53,986 bases of DNA from Clostridia bacterium (GCA_022791395.1 JAAVZA010000055.1:1-53986); one strand, 5' to 3'. Shown: positions 9,484-19,576, numbered from the stretch's first letter. Notes: generated from the letters alone by a model not told the origin. Made by a program: numbers and translations.

Positions 9484-10743
9484 ATGAAGGTTGTTATAAT
9501 TGGTGGAGGACCAGCTGGAATGTTGGCAAGCATTAGTTCTGCTAAAAATGGAAATAGTGTTACTATTTTAGAGAAAATGAATATGTGTGGTAAAAAGCTA
9601 CTTATTACAGGAAAAGGAAGATGTAATATTACAAGTAGTTTAGAGATGAGTGAATTTATAAAAAACATTCCAGGAAACGGAAGGTTTCTTTATAGTGCTT
9701 TTAATAACTTTACAAATCAAGATATTATAGACATATTAAAAAAACAAAAAGTGCAAGTAAGAAATGAAAGAGGGAATAGAATATTTCCCGTAAGTGATAA
9801 ATCTAAAGATGTATTAGAGGCTCTACTTAAAGAATTAGAAGCTTTAAAAGTTAGAATAAAAACTAATGCAGAAGTAACAGAAATATTGATTGATGAAAAT
9901 AAAGTTATAGGTGTTAAATATAAAGAAAATGGACAAGAAAAAGAGTTGTTAGCAGACAAAGTAATACTTGCAACAGGAGGGAAAAGCTATTCATCAACAG
10001 GTTCTACTGGAGATGGATATAAAATGGCAATGAAACTAGGACATACCATAACAAAAATTAAGCCGTCACTTGTACCACTTGTAGCTAAAGAAAAAGAATT
10101 ATGTGCTAGTTTACAAGGCTTAAGTTTAAGGAATGTTCAAATAAAATTCATAAATACAGAAAACAAAAAAGTAATTTATGAAGATTTTGGAGAGATGTTA
10201 TTTACACACTTTGGAGTATCTGGACCAACAATATTAAGCGCATCAGCACATATTTTGAGGGTAAAAAACATAGAAAATTTATTAAAAGAAGATAAAATTA
10301 TTTTATCAATTGACTTAAAACCAGCATTAAGTGAAGAAAAACTTGACACAAGAGTTTTAAAAGATTTTGAAGAGTATAAAAATAAACAATTTAAAAATAG
10401 TATAGAAAATTTACTACCTAAAAAAATGATAGAACCAATTATAAGATTATCAAAAATAAATCCAGATAAAAAGGTAAATGAAATTAGTAAAAAAGAAAGG
10501 TTAGAGTTTGTTCATTTACTTAAAAATTTCACCGTAACTATAAAAGAGTTTAGAGATATAAATGAAGCTATTATTACAGCCGGTGGAATTAATATAAAAG
10601 AAATTAATTCTTCTACAATGGAATCTAAAATTATAAAAGGACTTTACTTTGCAGGAGAAATAATTGATGTAGACGCATACACTGGAGGATTTAATTTACA
10701 AATTGCATATTCGACAGGTTTTACAGCAGGAATGGAGGAATAA
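9484..10743 (+). CDS. HI0933/BaiN-family flavoprotein oxidoreductase
   Basis: The 419-residue FAD protein opens with the dinucleotide-binding motif IIGGGPAGMLA and NGNSVTILEK. It carries the family signature KLLITGKGRCN and a second flavin-contact segment, ATGGKSYSSTGSTGDGY, and ends with YFAGEIIDVDAYTGGFN. Members include BaiN, which removes double bonds from bile acid intermediates in some gut Clostridia, and YhiN of E. coli. Which substrate applies here cannot be told. The start lies 2 bases after the preceding stop. The stop TAA at 10741-10743 is immediately followed by the next start, indicating coupled translation. Confidence 0.88.
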   Translation: MKVVIIGGGPAGMLASISSAKNGNSVTILEKMNMCGKKLLITGKGRCNITSSLEMSEFIKNIPGNGRFLYSAFNNFTNQDIIDILKKQKVQVRNERGNRIFPVSDKSKDVLEALLKELEALKVRIKTNAEVTEILIDENKVIGVKYKENGQEKELLADKVILATGGKSYSSTGSTGDGYKMAMKLGHTITKIKPSLVPLVAKEKELCASLQGLSLRNVQIKFINTENKKVIYEDFGEMLFTHFGVSGPTILSASAHILRVKNIENLLKEDKIILSIDLKPALSEEKLDTRVLKDFEEYKNKQFKNSIENLLPKKMIEPIIRLSKINPDKKVNEISKKERLEFVHLLKNFTVTIKEFRDINEAIITAGGINIKEINSSTMESKIIKGLYFAGEIIDVDAYTGGFNLQIAYSTGFTAGMEE

Positions 10744-11392
10744 TATGCCAACACAAGAATTTAAAACAATAAAAGAAAACATTTCTGCTCAAATAGTAGA
10801 GAAAAAATCTAAATTTATAGCGAATGTTTTTTATATAGAAACAATGGAAGAAGCGGAAGATATAATAAAACAAATGAAAAAAAAGTATTATGATGCAAGA
10901 CACAATTGTTATGCATACATTGTTTTTGATAAAGAACGAAGACTAATAGAAAAATGTAGTGATGATGGAGAACCATCAGGAACGGCTGGAATTCCGATAC
11001 TTACAGTTTTAAAAGGAAACAATTTGTGTAATGCGTTAGTAATTGTAACAAGGTATTTTGGTGGTATACTTTTAGGCACAGGAGGGCTTGTAAGAGCATA
11101 TACGGGGGCAACTGAAAGTGCTCTAGAAGAGGCCACTTTTGTAACAATGAAGATAGGCGTAGAAGCAAAAGTTGTATTGTCATATGATAGCGTAGAAAAT
11201 TTTAGGTATTATGCAAGAAAAAATAATATAAATATAATAAATGAAGAATATTCAGACAATGTAGAATTTTTAATAGAAATTTCAAATGAAATGTTAAAAA
11301 AACTTTTAAAGGATATAGATAATTCTTCCATGAAATTGACAAAAATTGATATTTTAAGAGAAAAAACAATAAAAACAAACATTACAGTATGA
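10744..11392 (+). CDS. YigZ/IMPACT (UPF0029) family protein
   Basis: The 216-residue protein matches the YigZ/YvyE family: KKSKFIANVF near the N-terminus, DARHNCYAYI, CSDDGEPSGTAG, then VTRYFGGILLGTGGLVRAY. A ferredoxin-like C-terminal domain follows. The start is the ATG seven bases after GGAGG, inside the end of the flavoprotein gene; an upstream in-frame start would lie deep in that gene and is unlikely. Relatives associate with ribosomes or act in translation control, but no enzymatic activity is established. It is probably the last gene of the operon. Confidence 0.9.
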
Positions 11393-11432
11393 ACGGTTAC
11401 GAGAAAAATTTGAAAAAATTTCCAGAAAAGTA

Positions 11433-11461
11433 TTGCATTTAATTTTAAAACATAATATAAT
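11433..11461 (+). promoter_or_regulatory. Promoter of spo0A
   Basis: TTGCAT and TATAAT are separated by 17 bases, ending about 50 bases before the GTG start. Confidence 0.75.
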
Positions 11462-11513
11462 CGCAAATGTAAAATTTTTACAAATAATTTTAAAAACTTA
11501 GGAGGAAATTAAA

Positions 11514-12335
11514 GTGAAAGACAAGATTACAGTACTAATAGCAGATGATAATGGTGAATTTGCTAACAATTTGGCAGGATATGTTGAACAAGAAGAAGAC
11601 ATGGAAGTTATAGGTATAGCAAGAGATGGTAATGAAGCATTTGAAATTCTATCTAATAAACAACCAGATATTGCATTACTAGATGTAATTATGCCACATT
11701 TAGATGGAATAGGAGTGTTAGAAAAAATAGCAACATCACTTTCTAAGAAACCACCATTATGTATTATGCTATCAGCAGTAGGACAAGACAAAATAACACA
11801 AAGAGCTTTAGATTTGGGGGCAGAATACTATGTAGTAAAGCCATTTGACATTAAGTTATTACTAAAAAGAATAAAAGATCTAAAAAATTATCAACCATCA
11901 CAATTTAAAAATGCAACAATGATGTCAAGAGAAATTAAAGCACCATACATAGAAATACCAGAAGAAGGTAAAAAGAACCAAGAAAATTTAGAAGCATTAG
12001 TAACAAATGTAATTCACGAAGTAGGAGTTCCAGCACATATAAAAGGATATCAATATTTAAGAGAAGCAATAATGTTAGTAGTAAATGATATAGATGTAAT
12101 AAATCAAATAACAAAACAATTATACCCAGAAATAGCAGAAAAATATGGGACTACTCCATCAAGAGTAGAAAGAGCAATTCGTCATGCAATAGAAGTTGCT
12201 TGGGGAAGAGGTCAAGCTGAAGCAGTAGAAAATATCTTTGGATACACAGTATCAGCAGCAAAAGGAAAGCCAACTAATAGTGAGTTTATTGCAATGATTG
12301 CTGATAAATTAAGACTTGAACTTAAGAGTGCATAA
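11514..12335 (+). CDS. spo0A: Sporulation master regulator Spo0A
   Basis: The 273-residue response regulator has an N-terminal receiver domain with the acidic pocket (ADDN), the phospho-acceptor aspartate in [11 protein letters not shown] and the conserved lysine in VVKPFD. Its C-terminal Spo0A DNA-binding domain contains [21 protein letters not shown], the recognition helix that reads 0A boxes. Phosphorylated Spo0A commits the cell to endospore formation. The start is GTG, nine bases after GGAGG. Typical length and full conservation suggest the organism is or recently was spore-forming. Confidence 0.98.
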   Translation: MKDKITVLIADDNGEFANNLAGYVEQEEDMEVIGIARDGNEAFEILSNKQPDIALLDVIMPHLDGIGVLEKIATSLSKKPPLCIMLSAVGQDKITQRALDLGAEYYVVKPFDIKLLLKRIKDLKNYQPSQFKNATMMSREIKAPYIEIPEEGKKNQENLEALVTNVIHEVGVPAHIKGYQYLREAIMLVVNDIDVINQITKQLYPEIAEKYGTTPSRVERAIRHAIEVAWGRGQAEAVENIFGYTVSAAKGKPTNSEFIAMIADKLRLELKSA

Positions 12336-12452
12336 AATAAGTACTACAGTTCTATGAAGTTATTTGATATTTATGTAATATATAGTAATATATAATAGCT
12401 TGAAAGTAGTGTTTACAGAAATAAGGGTATTTGTGTTCAATGAAACACTATA

Positions 12453-12487
12453 AAAAACCAGAGTTCCAATAAAACTCTGTTTTTTGC
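12453..12487 (+). terminator. Terminator between spo0A and the convergent HNH gene
   Basis: CAGAGTT pairs with AACTCTG, flanked by A6 and T6 runs, so it can work in both directions. Confidence 0.85.
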
Positions 12488-12501
12488 TATGTACTTTCAT
12501 A

Positions 12502-13458
12502 CTAGTCTTTGTCGTGTTTGTCTTTGCATAATATATTACTATTGTGAGCCCAAATTGGATCAGAAACAAAATATGCAGTATCTAAATCTGGTTCACCATA
12601 TTTTTGATTATATTTATTTACAGCTTCCTTGATATGTTCTATAATTTGGTTCATATTATTTCCTAAATCAATAGAATAATTTTGTAAAGGAATATTATTT
12701 GGATTTGTTTCAGTGGTATAGCAAATTTTATAGTGGCCTTTAATGTCAATATGCACACCAATACCAATCATTTTATTATGATTAGGATAAAAAGCACTAA
12801 TACAGATTGAAAAAGGATTTTTTGTATTTCCTTCCCAAACTGACCATTTATTTTCATAGCAAATATAACAGAGTTTGTCAGTGAAATTTTCAAAATCTTT
12901 TTCCTTTTGAATTAATTTATCACTTTTATATTTCCTATTTTTGTATTTATTATCAAAGGTATTTAATCTCATTTTTAGTTCTCCAACTAATGTTGAGAGA
13001 TTGCCATAAGGTTCTCCAAAATGATAAGATTTTTTACCAATTTTTAGCTTCATAAATGCTCTATAAGCGTGATAAGTAACAATATTTCTTTCTTCTAATT
13101 CTTGAATGAATTTTCTATTGTAAATATTTTCATATTCATCTAAAGCTCGTTTATTCCAAAAAGTATCATAAAAAGGAGCGTGATAAGATTTTATCCAGTC
13201 CCACATAAATTTACTGTCTTGCACATTTGGAGCTTCTTTATGGCATTGATCACATAAAAGCACTAGATTATAGGGAGCATCTTCTCCTCCAAGTGTGTCA
13301 GGGATGATATGACATCTTTGAAGTTTTCTTTTATATCCACATCTCCAACATCTTTCATTTGCTTCAGACCAGTCAACATTTAAATCACACTCATCAATTT
13401 TCCCTTCCCAATATTCAACAATATTCATAATAGGTGTAGTTACATTTTTTCGTTTCAT
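12502..13458 (-). CDS. HNH-type nuclease domain protein
   Basis: The 318-residue protein has an HNH motif with zinc knuckles near the N-terminus: CWRCGYKRKLQRCHIIP, then NLVLLCDQCHKEAP. The histidine pair and four cysteines match the bba-metal nuclease fold. The remaining 240 residues are not recognised; they contain KSYHFGEPYGN and a conserved-looking CISAFYPNHNKM segment. The start used is the ATG with GGTGAT just upstream. It is the only minus-strand gene between spo0A and trmB and has no methylase or phage neighbour, so it may be a solitary defence or stress nuclease. Base use is like the native genome. Confidence 0.8.
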   Translation of the reverse strand: MKRKNVTTPIMNIVEYWEGKIDECDLNVDWSEANERCWRCGYKRKLQRCHIIPDTLGGEDAPYNLVLLCDQCHKEAPNVQDSKFMWDWIKSYHAPFYDTFWNKRALDEYENIYNRKFIQELEERNIVTYHAYRAFMKLKIGKKSYHFGEPYGNLSTLVGELKMRLNTFDNKYKNRKYKSDKLIQKEKDFENFTDKLCYICYENKWSVWEGNTKNPFSICISAFYPNHNKMIGIGVHIDIKGHYKICYTTETNPNNIPLQNYSIDLGNNMNQIIEHIKEAVNKYNQKYGEPDLDTAYFVSDPIWAHNSNILCKDKHDKD

Positions 13459-13596
13459 ATATATCACCAACCTTCGTATCTATTATAATATAACATATAA
13501 TACTATTTTTTGCATTAATATATTAGCCTAAATATAGAAATAAGTATAAAATTATGATAAAATGATTTTGAAAAATAAGAAGAATGAGGAGAAAAT

Positions 13597-14253
13597 ATGC
13601 GAATTAGAAAAAGAAGTTGGACAGAAAAGGAATTAGAAGAAGCAAAGTTTTATATAAATAATCCAGAAGAAAATAAGGGAAAGTGGAAAAGTGTTTTTAA
13701 AGTGGAAAGACCTTTACATCTAGAACTTGGATGTGGAAAGGGACAATTTATAGCAAAACTTGCATTTAAAAATCCAAATATTAATTTCATTGGTGTGGAT
13801 TTAATAGATACAATGTTAGGCCTTGCCAAGAGGAATGTTGAAGAAGTGTATCATAGTAATAATAGAGAAATAGATAATGTGATTTTAACAAGATGTAATA
13901 TTGAACAAATTTTAAATATGCTGGATGAAAAAGACAAAATAGAACGTATTTATATTAATTTTTGTAATCCATGGCCAAGAGGAAAACACCATAAAAAAAG
14001 ATTGACACATCCAAAGCAATTAGAACTATATAAAACTTTTTTAATTGATGGAGGAGAAATTAGATTTAAAACAGATGATGATAATTTGTTTTCAGATAGT
14101 TTGAATTACTTTGAAAATACAGGCTTCAAAGTAATATGGAAAACATACGACTTACATAATGAAAATATAGATGATAATATTGAAACAGAACATGAAAAGA
14201 TGTTTAGTGAACAAGGAGTAAAAATAAAAGCTTTAATTGCAAAAAAACAGTAA
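13597..14253 (+). CDS. trmB: tRNA (guanine-N7-)-methyltransferase TrmB
   Basis: The 218-residue SAM-dependent enzyme has the SAM loop LELGCGKGQF, the acidic NFIGVDL strand, and the TrmB signature FCNPWPRGKHHKKRLTHP. TrmB places m7G at position 46 in the variable loop of tRNAs. The terminal IKALIAKK stretch is typical. GAGGAGA precedes the ATG. The usual FSDPWPK motif appears as FCNPWPR, a small drift. It stands alone, between the minus-strand HNH gene and a carboxypeptidase. Confidence 0.93.
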   Translation: MRIRKRSWTEKELEEAKFYINNPEENKGKWKSVFKVERPLHLELGCGKGQFIAKLAFKNPNINFIGVDLIDTMLGLAKRNVEEVYHSNNREIDNVILTRCNIEQILNMLDEKDKIERIYINFCNPWPRGKHHKKRLTHPKQLELYKTFLIDGGEIRFKTDDDNLFSDSLNYFENTGFKVIWKTYDLHNENIDDNIETEHEKMFSEQGVKIKALIAKKQ

Positions 14254-14390
14254 GGTTAGTAAATAATATATATACAAAATAAGGAATATTAAGAATTAAT
14301 TAAATATTTGGTAATTATATAAAACAGATTGACTTTATATATAAAAAACAATAAAATATAAATGAATAAAGACGAAAGAAGAGATGTCTT

Positions 14391-15179
14391 ATGTTAGTTA
14401 TAAAAGATAAAATGAAATTTATAAAAGGAATACTTATTATAATTATAGCTTTGGCACTAGTGATTGGAATATTATGGGGACTTATATCTCTTTTGATTAC
14501 ATTATTTACAAAAAAAGTGGACAACCAAAATGAGCCTAAAAATCAAATATCAAATACTATAGATACAAATCAAGCCACTCAAGTATCTACTATTCCTGAA
14601 AACAGTGTATTAAATGAATGGAATTTAAAATTAGTAAATAATGATAATTCGGTAGATAGGACATATGTACCAGAACTAGAAGAATATGCTGATGGAATTA
14701 TGTTTGATAAAAGAGCAATAAAATATTTAAGAAATATGATAAATGCAATGCATAAAGATAAAATTACAGGAATTTGGATTCAGTCAGCTTATAGAAGTTA
14801 TGAAAAACAAGAAGAATTATTTAATAGAAAAGTAACATCATATCAAAATCAAGGAAAAGGACAAGCTGAAGCAGAAAGTTTAGCACAAAAAGTGGTGCAA
14901 AGACCGGAAATGAGTGAACACAATCTTGGCCTTGCAGCAGATTTTAATACAGTTACAAACGAATTTGAGAATACAAAAGCTTTTACGTGGCTACAAAAAA
15001 ATGCTGCTGAGTATGGATTTATCTTGCGTTATCCAAAGGATAAGCAGGATATAACAAAAATAACATATGAATCTTGGCATTGGAGATATGTGGGTGAAGA
15101 ACATGCAAAAGTAATGAAGGAAAAAGGATATTGTTTAGAAGAATATATTGATTATTTAAAAGGTGCAGAAACAGTATAA
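14391..15179 (+). CDS. D-alanyl-D-alanine carboxypeptidase, VanY/M15B type
   Basis: The 262-residue protein has an N-terminal membrane anchor (about residues 9-41) and an extracellular M15B peptidase domain. The zinc ligands are visible as SEHNLGLAADF (His and Asp) and SWHWRYVG (His). IQSAYRSYEKQEELF is the conserved helix of the family. Such enzymes trim the terminal D-Ala from peptidoglycan stem peptides. A linker of about 30 Asn/Thr/Gln-rich residues separates anchor and domain. No van resistance genes are near, so it is probably a housekeeping wall enzyme. Confidence 0.9.
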   Translation: MLVIKDKMKFIKGILIIIIALALVIGILWGLISLLITLFTKKVDNQNEPKNQISNTIDTNQATQVSTIPENSVLNEWNLKLVNNDNSVDRTYVPELEEYADGIMFDKRAIKYLRNMINAMHKDKITGIWIQSAYRSYEKQEELFNRKVTSYQNQGKGQAEAESLAQKVVQRPEMSEHNLGLAADFNTVTNEFENTKAFTWLQKNAAEYGFILRYPKDKQDITKITYESWHWRYVGEEHAKVMKEKGYCLEEYIDYLKGAETV

Positions 15180-15181
15180 AG

Positions 15182-15210
15182 TTGCAAATAAAAACAAATT
15201 ATGATATAAT
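15182..15210 (+). promoter_or_regulatory. Promoter upstream of the DEAD-box helicase leader
   Basis: TTGCAA and TATAAT are separated by 17 bases. Transcription from here would cross a terminator hairpin before reaching the helicase gene. Confidence 0.7.
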
Positions 15211-15296
15211 GGCAAGACGTGAAGAAAAAAAGGAAATTAGTATATAAAATTTGTTTTTAATATATAATATGTCGATTATATAAAATGTCGTTTGGT

Positions 15297-15336
15297 CAAG
15301 AAACAAGTTTTTTATATTTGTTTCTTGGCTTTTTTG
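15297..15336 (+). terminator. Leader terminator (possible attenuator) before the DEAD-box gene
   Basis: A 10-bp stem, CAAGAAACAA with TTGTTTCTTG, is followed by GCTTTTTT. It lies about 85 bases downstream of a promoter and 31 bases before the helicase start, so it may control read-through. Confidence 0.7.
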
Positions 15337-15366
15337 CGCTTTAAATTAGAATAAAGGAGAAGAAAA

Positions 15367-16929
15367 ATGACATTTGAAGAATTAAATTTAAATGAAAAAA
15401 CCAAAAGAGCATTAAAAGATGCAGGATATGTCAATCCAACGCCAATACAAGATCAAGCAATTCCAGTTGTATTAGAAGGAAAAGACTTTATAGGTCAATC
15501 TAAGACAGGAACAGGAAAAACAGCTTCTTATAGTTTACCAATGATAGAAAAAATAGATTCTACCAATAAAAAAGTACAAGCAATAGTGCTTTGTCCAACA
15601 AGAGAACTTGCAGTTCAAGTAGCAGATGAAGTAAGAAAGTTCTTAAAATATCAAGAAGGAATAAAAACAATTGCGATTTATGGGGGACAATCAATAGAAA
15701 CTCAAATAAAGATGCTAAAAAAAGGGGTTCAAATTGTAATTGGAACTCCTGGTAGAATAATGGATCATATGAGAAGAAGAACATTAAAATTAGACCAGGT
15801 AAAAATGTGTGTGCTAGATGAAGCTGACGAAATGCTAAATATGGGTTTTGAAGAAGATATTGAAACAATTCTAAAAGATGTGCCAAGTGGGAGACAAACA
15901 GTGTTGTTTTCAGCAACTATGAATAAACGAATTATGGAGATTACTAAAAAATATTTAAAAAATCCTAAAAAAATTAAGATACCAGCAGAAGAATTAACAG
16001 TAAATGAAATTGAACAAATATCAATCCAAGTTAAAGAAGCAATGAAAAGTGAAACATTAATGAGGTTAATAGAAGTCTACCGTCCACAAAAAGCTATTGT
16101 ATTTTGTAATACTAAAAAAAGAGTAGATGATCTAATTGAGGTATTAAGACAAAACCATTTTAAAGCAGAAGCACTACATGGAGATATTAAACAAAATGTA
16201 AGAGAAAGAATTATGAAGCGTATGAGAAATGGTGAATTTCAAATACTGGTCGCAACAGATGTGGTAGCAAGAGGAATAGATATTCAAGATGTAGAATTTG
16301 TTTTAAACTATGATGTGCCACAAGAGGAAGAGTACTATGTTCATAGAATTGGAAGAACAGGAAGAAATGGTAATACTGGTAAGGCTGTTACGTTTGTAGT
16401 TGGAAAAGAAAAAAGCAAACTACAAAGTATAAAAAGGTATAGTAATGCAAAAATTAGAGAAGGAAGTATACCGACAATTGCAGAAATTAACAAAATTAGG
16501 AACAGGGTTATAATAGAAAAAATCCAAAATGTGATAGATAAAAATGAATTTGAATATCAAGACATATTAGACGAATTGAAACAGCAAAATAATACTGAGG
16601 ATATTATAAAGGCTTTATTAACGATAGTTTGTGGTAAGAATAAGCCAAAAGATAATATTAAAAATGAAATAAAAGTAAATGTGAAAAATGGCGAAATTGT
16701 AAAACTATTTTTTAATTTAGGGAAAAAGGATAATATAAAAGTAAAAGATATTGTAGGAAGTATTGCAGCAAACTCAGGAATAAGTGGAGATAAAATAGGG
16801 AAAATTAATATATTAGACAAATTTTCTTTTGTGGAAGTACCAGGAGAATACGTGGAAGATATTATGAATGGAATGCAAGCAAAACAAGTAAAAGGAAGAG
16901 ATTGCAACATAGAAATAGCTAAACATTAG
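15367..16929 (+). CDS. DEAD-box RNA helicase with DbpA-type RNA-binding domain (DeaD/CsdA-like)
   Basis: The 520-residue helicase shows the Q motif (PTPIQ), motif I SKTGTGKTAS, Ia PTRELAVQ, DEAD in VLDEADEML, SAT, and the RecA2 motifs IVFCNTKK, ARGID and HRIGRTGR. Residues about 445-518 form a DbpA-like RRM (VKLFFNLGKKDNIK...). Such proteins unwind structured RNA in ribosome assembly, mRNA decay and cold adaptation. A promoter followed by a strong hairpin terminator in the leader suggests the attenuation-type control seen for some cold-inducible helicases. GGAGAAG precedes the ATG. Confidence 0.95.
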   Translation: MTFEELNLNEKTKRALKDAGYVNPTPIQDQAIPVVLEGKDFIGQSKTGTGKTASYSLPMIEKIDSTNKKVQAIVLCPTRELAVQVADEVRKFLKYQEGIKTIAIYGGQSIETQIKMLKKGVQIVIGTPGRIMDHMRRRTLKLDQVKMCVLDEADEMLNMGFEEDIETILKDVPSGRQTVLFSATMNKRIMEITKKYLKNPKKIKIPAEELTVNEIEQISIQVKEAMKSETLMRLIEVYRPQKAIVFCNTKKRVDDLIEVLRQNHFKAEALHGDIKQNVRERIMKRMRNGEFQILVATDVVARGIDIQDVEFVLNYDVPQEEEYYVHRIGRTGRNGNTGKAVTFVVGKEKSKLQSIKRYSNAKIREGSIPTIAEINKIRNRVIIEKIQNVIDKNEFEYQDILDELKQQNNTEDIIKALLTIVCGKNKPKDNIKNEIKVNVKNGEIVKLFFNLGKKDNIKVKDIVGSIAANSGISGDKIGKINILDKFSFVEVPGEYVEDIMNGMQAKQVKGRDCNIEIAKH

Positions 16930-16962
16930 AAAATTGTTAATAAATTCTTAAGATATCAATAT

Positions 16963-16992
16963 TTGACTGTAAATGTAGATATATGATATAAT
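16963..16992 (+). promoter_or_regulatory. Promoter for the glycosyltransferase-like gene
   Basis: TTGACT and TATAAT are separated by 18 bases. A short inverted repeat, ACCAATA with TATTGGT, lies between it and the ribosome binding site. Confidence 0.65.
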
Positions 16993-17060
16993 ATAAAGGC
17001 ATTACCAATAAAAACATATGGAAAATTATTGGTGGTATTTAAGAACAAAGGAGAATAAGA

Positions 17061-18296
17061 ATGAGTGATACAATCGAATTTGGAATTGGATTTGTAACTG
17101 GTAGACCTAATGTATGCAAAATAATTAATGCGTATTACCAAAATATAGTAGAACAAGTTGAAAATATGGACAAGCAAGTAAATATAACAATATTTATATT
17201 GTATGATATGGAATATCAATTCACAAAAAGAACTGATTTTTATGGTATATTACCACAAGTATATAAAAATATTAGAATTAAGTATATAACTCCAGAAGAT
17301 ATAGAAGAAGAAAAGAAAATATTAGTATCAAGATACGATTTTAAAAAGGACGAGGTTGATTTAATATTAGGACATGGACATGCTAAAGGTAGAAATACAG
17401 TTATGTATTTTGCACTAAAAAGAAAAATGGATTATTTACTATTTTGGGATGATGATGAATATCCAGTAGCCGTCCTAAAAAATGAAGATAAAACATTAGA
17501 GTGGATAAAACAAAATAATATAAGAAATCATATAGAAAATATTGAAAATGCAGATATAACTATTGGACATCATTGTGGATATATTTCTCCAATACCATAT
17601 ATGCAGGTAGGAGATGATATAACAGAAGAAGCCTTTAAAGAATTTATAGAGGGAATTAGTAATGATATTGTTAATTGGGAAAATATTAAAGAAAGATTTC
17701 AAAAAGATAATGGAGTTACATATGCAAAAACAGATATATTAAATAATGGTCCATATGAAATTGAATATGATGGAACTGGAAAATGGATAGCAGGATCTAC
17801 GCTATGTTTAAATTTAAAATCAGTAGATAAAATCCCAGCGTTTTATAATCCAAAAGGAGCAAGAGGAGAAGATACATTTTTCTCTACATTACTAAAAGAT
17901 ACAAAAGTATTAAGAATCCCAACATACCATTTTCATGATGGATTTTTGAAGTATTCTCAAATTATGAGAGACAGGATGCCTAAAAATTTAAGAAAAATTA
18001 ATGTAGATGAAGAAAGTATAGAACATAGATTTTTACAAGCGTCATTAGGGTGGATTAAATATAAACCGTTATTAATGTATATAAAGGATAGATGTAAATA
18101 TAAGGAAAATATTATTGGGGTAAAAGAAAAATTAAATATGAGTATTCCACAAATAGATAAATTATTTTATAATGCTGATTTTAATGAAATACTTGTAGCT
18201 TTAGAAGATGCAGATCAAAATGTAACGAAACACTATAAAGAGTATATAAAAACAAATGAGGTATGGAATAGACTAAAGGATTGTCTTATTAATTAG
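17061..18296 (+). CDS. Glycosyltransferase-like protein with a DDD motif
   Basis: The 411-residue protein has a GT-A-like layout: a central YLLFWDDDEYPVAVL segment resembles the acidic motif that holds nucleotide-sugar and metal, and GTGKWIAGSTLCLNL plus RGEDTFFSTLL resemble acceptor-side motifs. The N-terminus (FGIGFVTGRPNVCKIINAY) is unusual for standard family 2 enzymes, so I call only the fold. The next gene is a polysaccharide pyruvyl transferase, and the pair probably acts on a surface or exopolysaccharide. A strong promoter and an own terminator suggest independent expression. Confidence 0.65.
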   Translation: MSDTIEFGIGFVTGRPNVCKIINAYYQNIVEQVENMDKQVNITIFILYDMEYQFTKRTDFYGILPQVYKNIRIKYITPEDIEEEKKILVSRYDFKKDEVDLILGHGHAKGRNTVMYFALKRKMDYLLFWDDDEYPVAVLKNEDKTLEWIKQNNIRNHIENIENADITIGHHCGYISPIPYMQVGDDITEEAFKEFIEGISNDIVNWENIKERFQKDNGVTYAKTDILNNGPYEIEYDGTGKWIAGSTLCLNLKSVDKIPAFYNPKGARGEDTFFSTLLKDTKVLRIPTYHFHDGFLKYSQIMRDRMPKNLRKINVDEESIEHRFLQASLGWIKYKPLLMYIKDRCKYKENIIGVKEKLNMSIPQIDKLFYNADFNEILVALEDADQNVTKHYKEYIKTNEVWNRLKDCLIN

Positions 18297-18320
18297 AAAG
18301 CAAACTATATAAAACACAAG

Positions 18321-18355
18321 AAAGAACTGTTTATAAAAGGACAGTTCTTTTTGTT
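18321..18355 (+). terminator. Terminator after the glycosyltransferase-like gene
   Basis: AAAGAACTGT pairs with ACAGTTCTTT and is followed by TTGTTA. Confidence 0.75.
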
Positions 18356-18450
18356 ATAGCATTTGACGAAATATGTAGAAATATTGTATAATAAATAGAA
18401 TGTATATTAATATAACATAAAATTAAATATTAAAATTACGAGGTGAAGCT

Positions 18451-19515
18451 ATGGAAAAAAGAAAAGTATTTATTATGGCATATGCTAGAGCAAATGTAGG
18501 AGATGACTTGTTTATTGTTACTTTATTAGAAAAATATAAGGACATAGATTTCTATATTGGAATTAAAGAAATATCATTTGCAAAAGCATTTAAGGAATAT
18601 AAAAATATTACAGTTATAGAAAATTATGAAGAAAATTTTGATAATAGAATACCAGAGGAATATGATGCCTATATCTATGTAGGAGGATCTATATTTATAG
18701 AAGGTGGAAAAGTATATAACTTAGATAATAAATGTAATCAATTTATGAAAAAATGCTATGATAAAAAAATTCCTTTCTTTTATGTGAGTTCAAATTTTGG
18801 ACCGTATCAAACACAAGAATATTTTGATTTAGCAAGGGATACATTTAAATATTGTAAAGATATTTGCTTTAGGGATATGTATTCATATAGATTATTTCAA
18901 GATATACAGACAGTAAGATATGCACCAGATCTTATTTTTAATTTAGAAAATAATGATGACAATATACAAAAAGATACAGTAGGAATATCAATAATTGATA
19001 TGAGTATAAGAAAGAACTTACAGAAATATGAAAACACATATATAAAATGTATGGTTAATAATATTGTAAAATATATAGAACAAGGAAAAACAGTATACTT
19101 ATTTTCTTTTTGTAAAGAAGAAAATGATGAAAAGGCAATAGAACAAATAGAAAATCAAATTCCAGAACAGTATAGAGATAGATTAAAAAAGATATATTAT
19201 GATGGCAGTATTAAAGAATTTATAAATACATATAAAAGTATGGAATATATGATATGTTGCAGGTTTCATGCGAAAATAATTTCTGTTGCACTTGGACAGA
19301 AAATGTATATATTATCATATAGTAAAAAAATAGACAATGTTATACAAGATTTATCACTTACAGAAAAATATACAAACATAGAGGATTTAGGAGAAAATAC
19401 TTATATTAATTTAAGTGATTTTAGAGAAGTTGATAAAGAAAAAATAAGTGAAATAAAGAAGAAATCAAAAAATCAGTTATTAAAAATTGATGAATGGTAT
19501 TTAGAAAATAAATAA
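18451..19515 (+). CDS. Polysaccharide pyruvyl transferase family protein
   Basis: The 354-residue protein matches the CsaB/WcaK-type family: an N-terminal ARANVGDDLFIV segment, YVGGSIFIEGG, FRDMYSYRLF, then CCRFHAKIISVALGQKMYILSY near the C-terminus. Members transfer pyruvate from PEP to sugars of cell-wall polymers as ketals, although some have other roles. GAGGTGA precedes the ATG. The gene ends in a 17-bp hairpin that also covers the next gene's ribosome binding site. Confidence 0.85.
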   Translation: MEKRKVFIMAYARANVGDDLFIVTLLEKYKDIDFYIGIKEISFAKAFKEYKNITVIENYEENFDNRIPEEYDAYIYVGGSIFIEGGKVYNLDNKCNQFMKKCYDKKIPFFYVSSNFGPYQTQEYFDLARDTFKYCKDICFRDMYSYRLFQDIQTVRYAPDLIFNLENNDDNIQKDTVGISIIDMSIRKNLQKYENTYIKCMVNNIVKYIEQGKTVYLFSFCKEENDEKAIEQIENQIPEQYRDRLKKIYYDGSIKEFINTYKSMEYMICCRFHAKIISVALGQKMYILSYSKKIDNVIQDLSLTEKYTNIEDLGENTYINLSDFREVDKEKISEIKKKSKNQLLKIDEWYLENK

Positions 19516-19532
19516 TAATGTTTCAACAAGCT

Positions 19533-19573
19533 AACCACCTCATATTATTATCATAAAATAATATGAGGTGGTT
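19533..19573 (+). promoter_or_regulatory. 17-bp perfect hairpin spanning terminator and next RBS
   Basis: AACCACCTCATATTATT pairs perfectly with AATAATATGAGGTGGTT around a 7-base loop and runs straight into TTTATG. The 3' arm contains GAGGTGG, the ribosome binding site of the amidase gene. The structure looks like a terminator for the upstream gene and would also hide that binding site in read-through RNA. Confidence 0.8.
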
Positions 19574-19576
19574 TTT

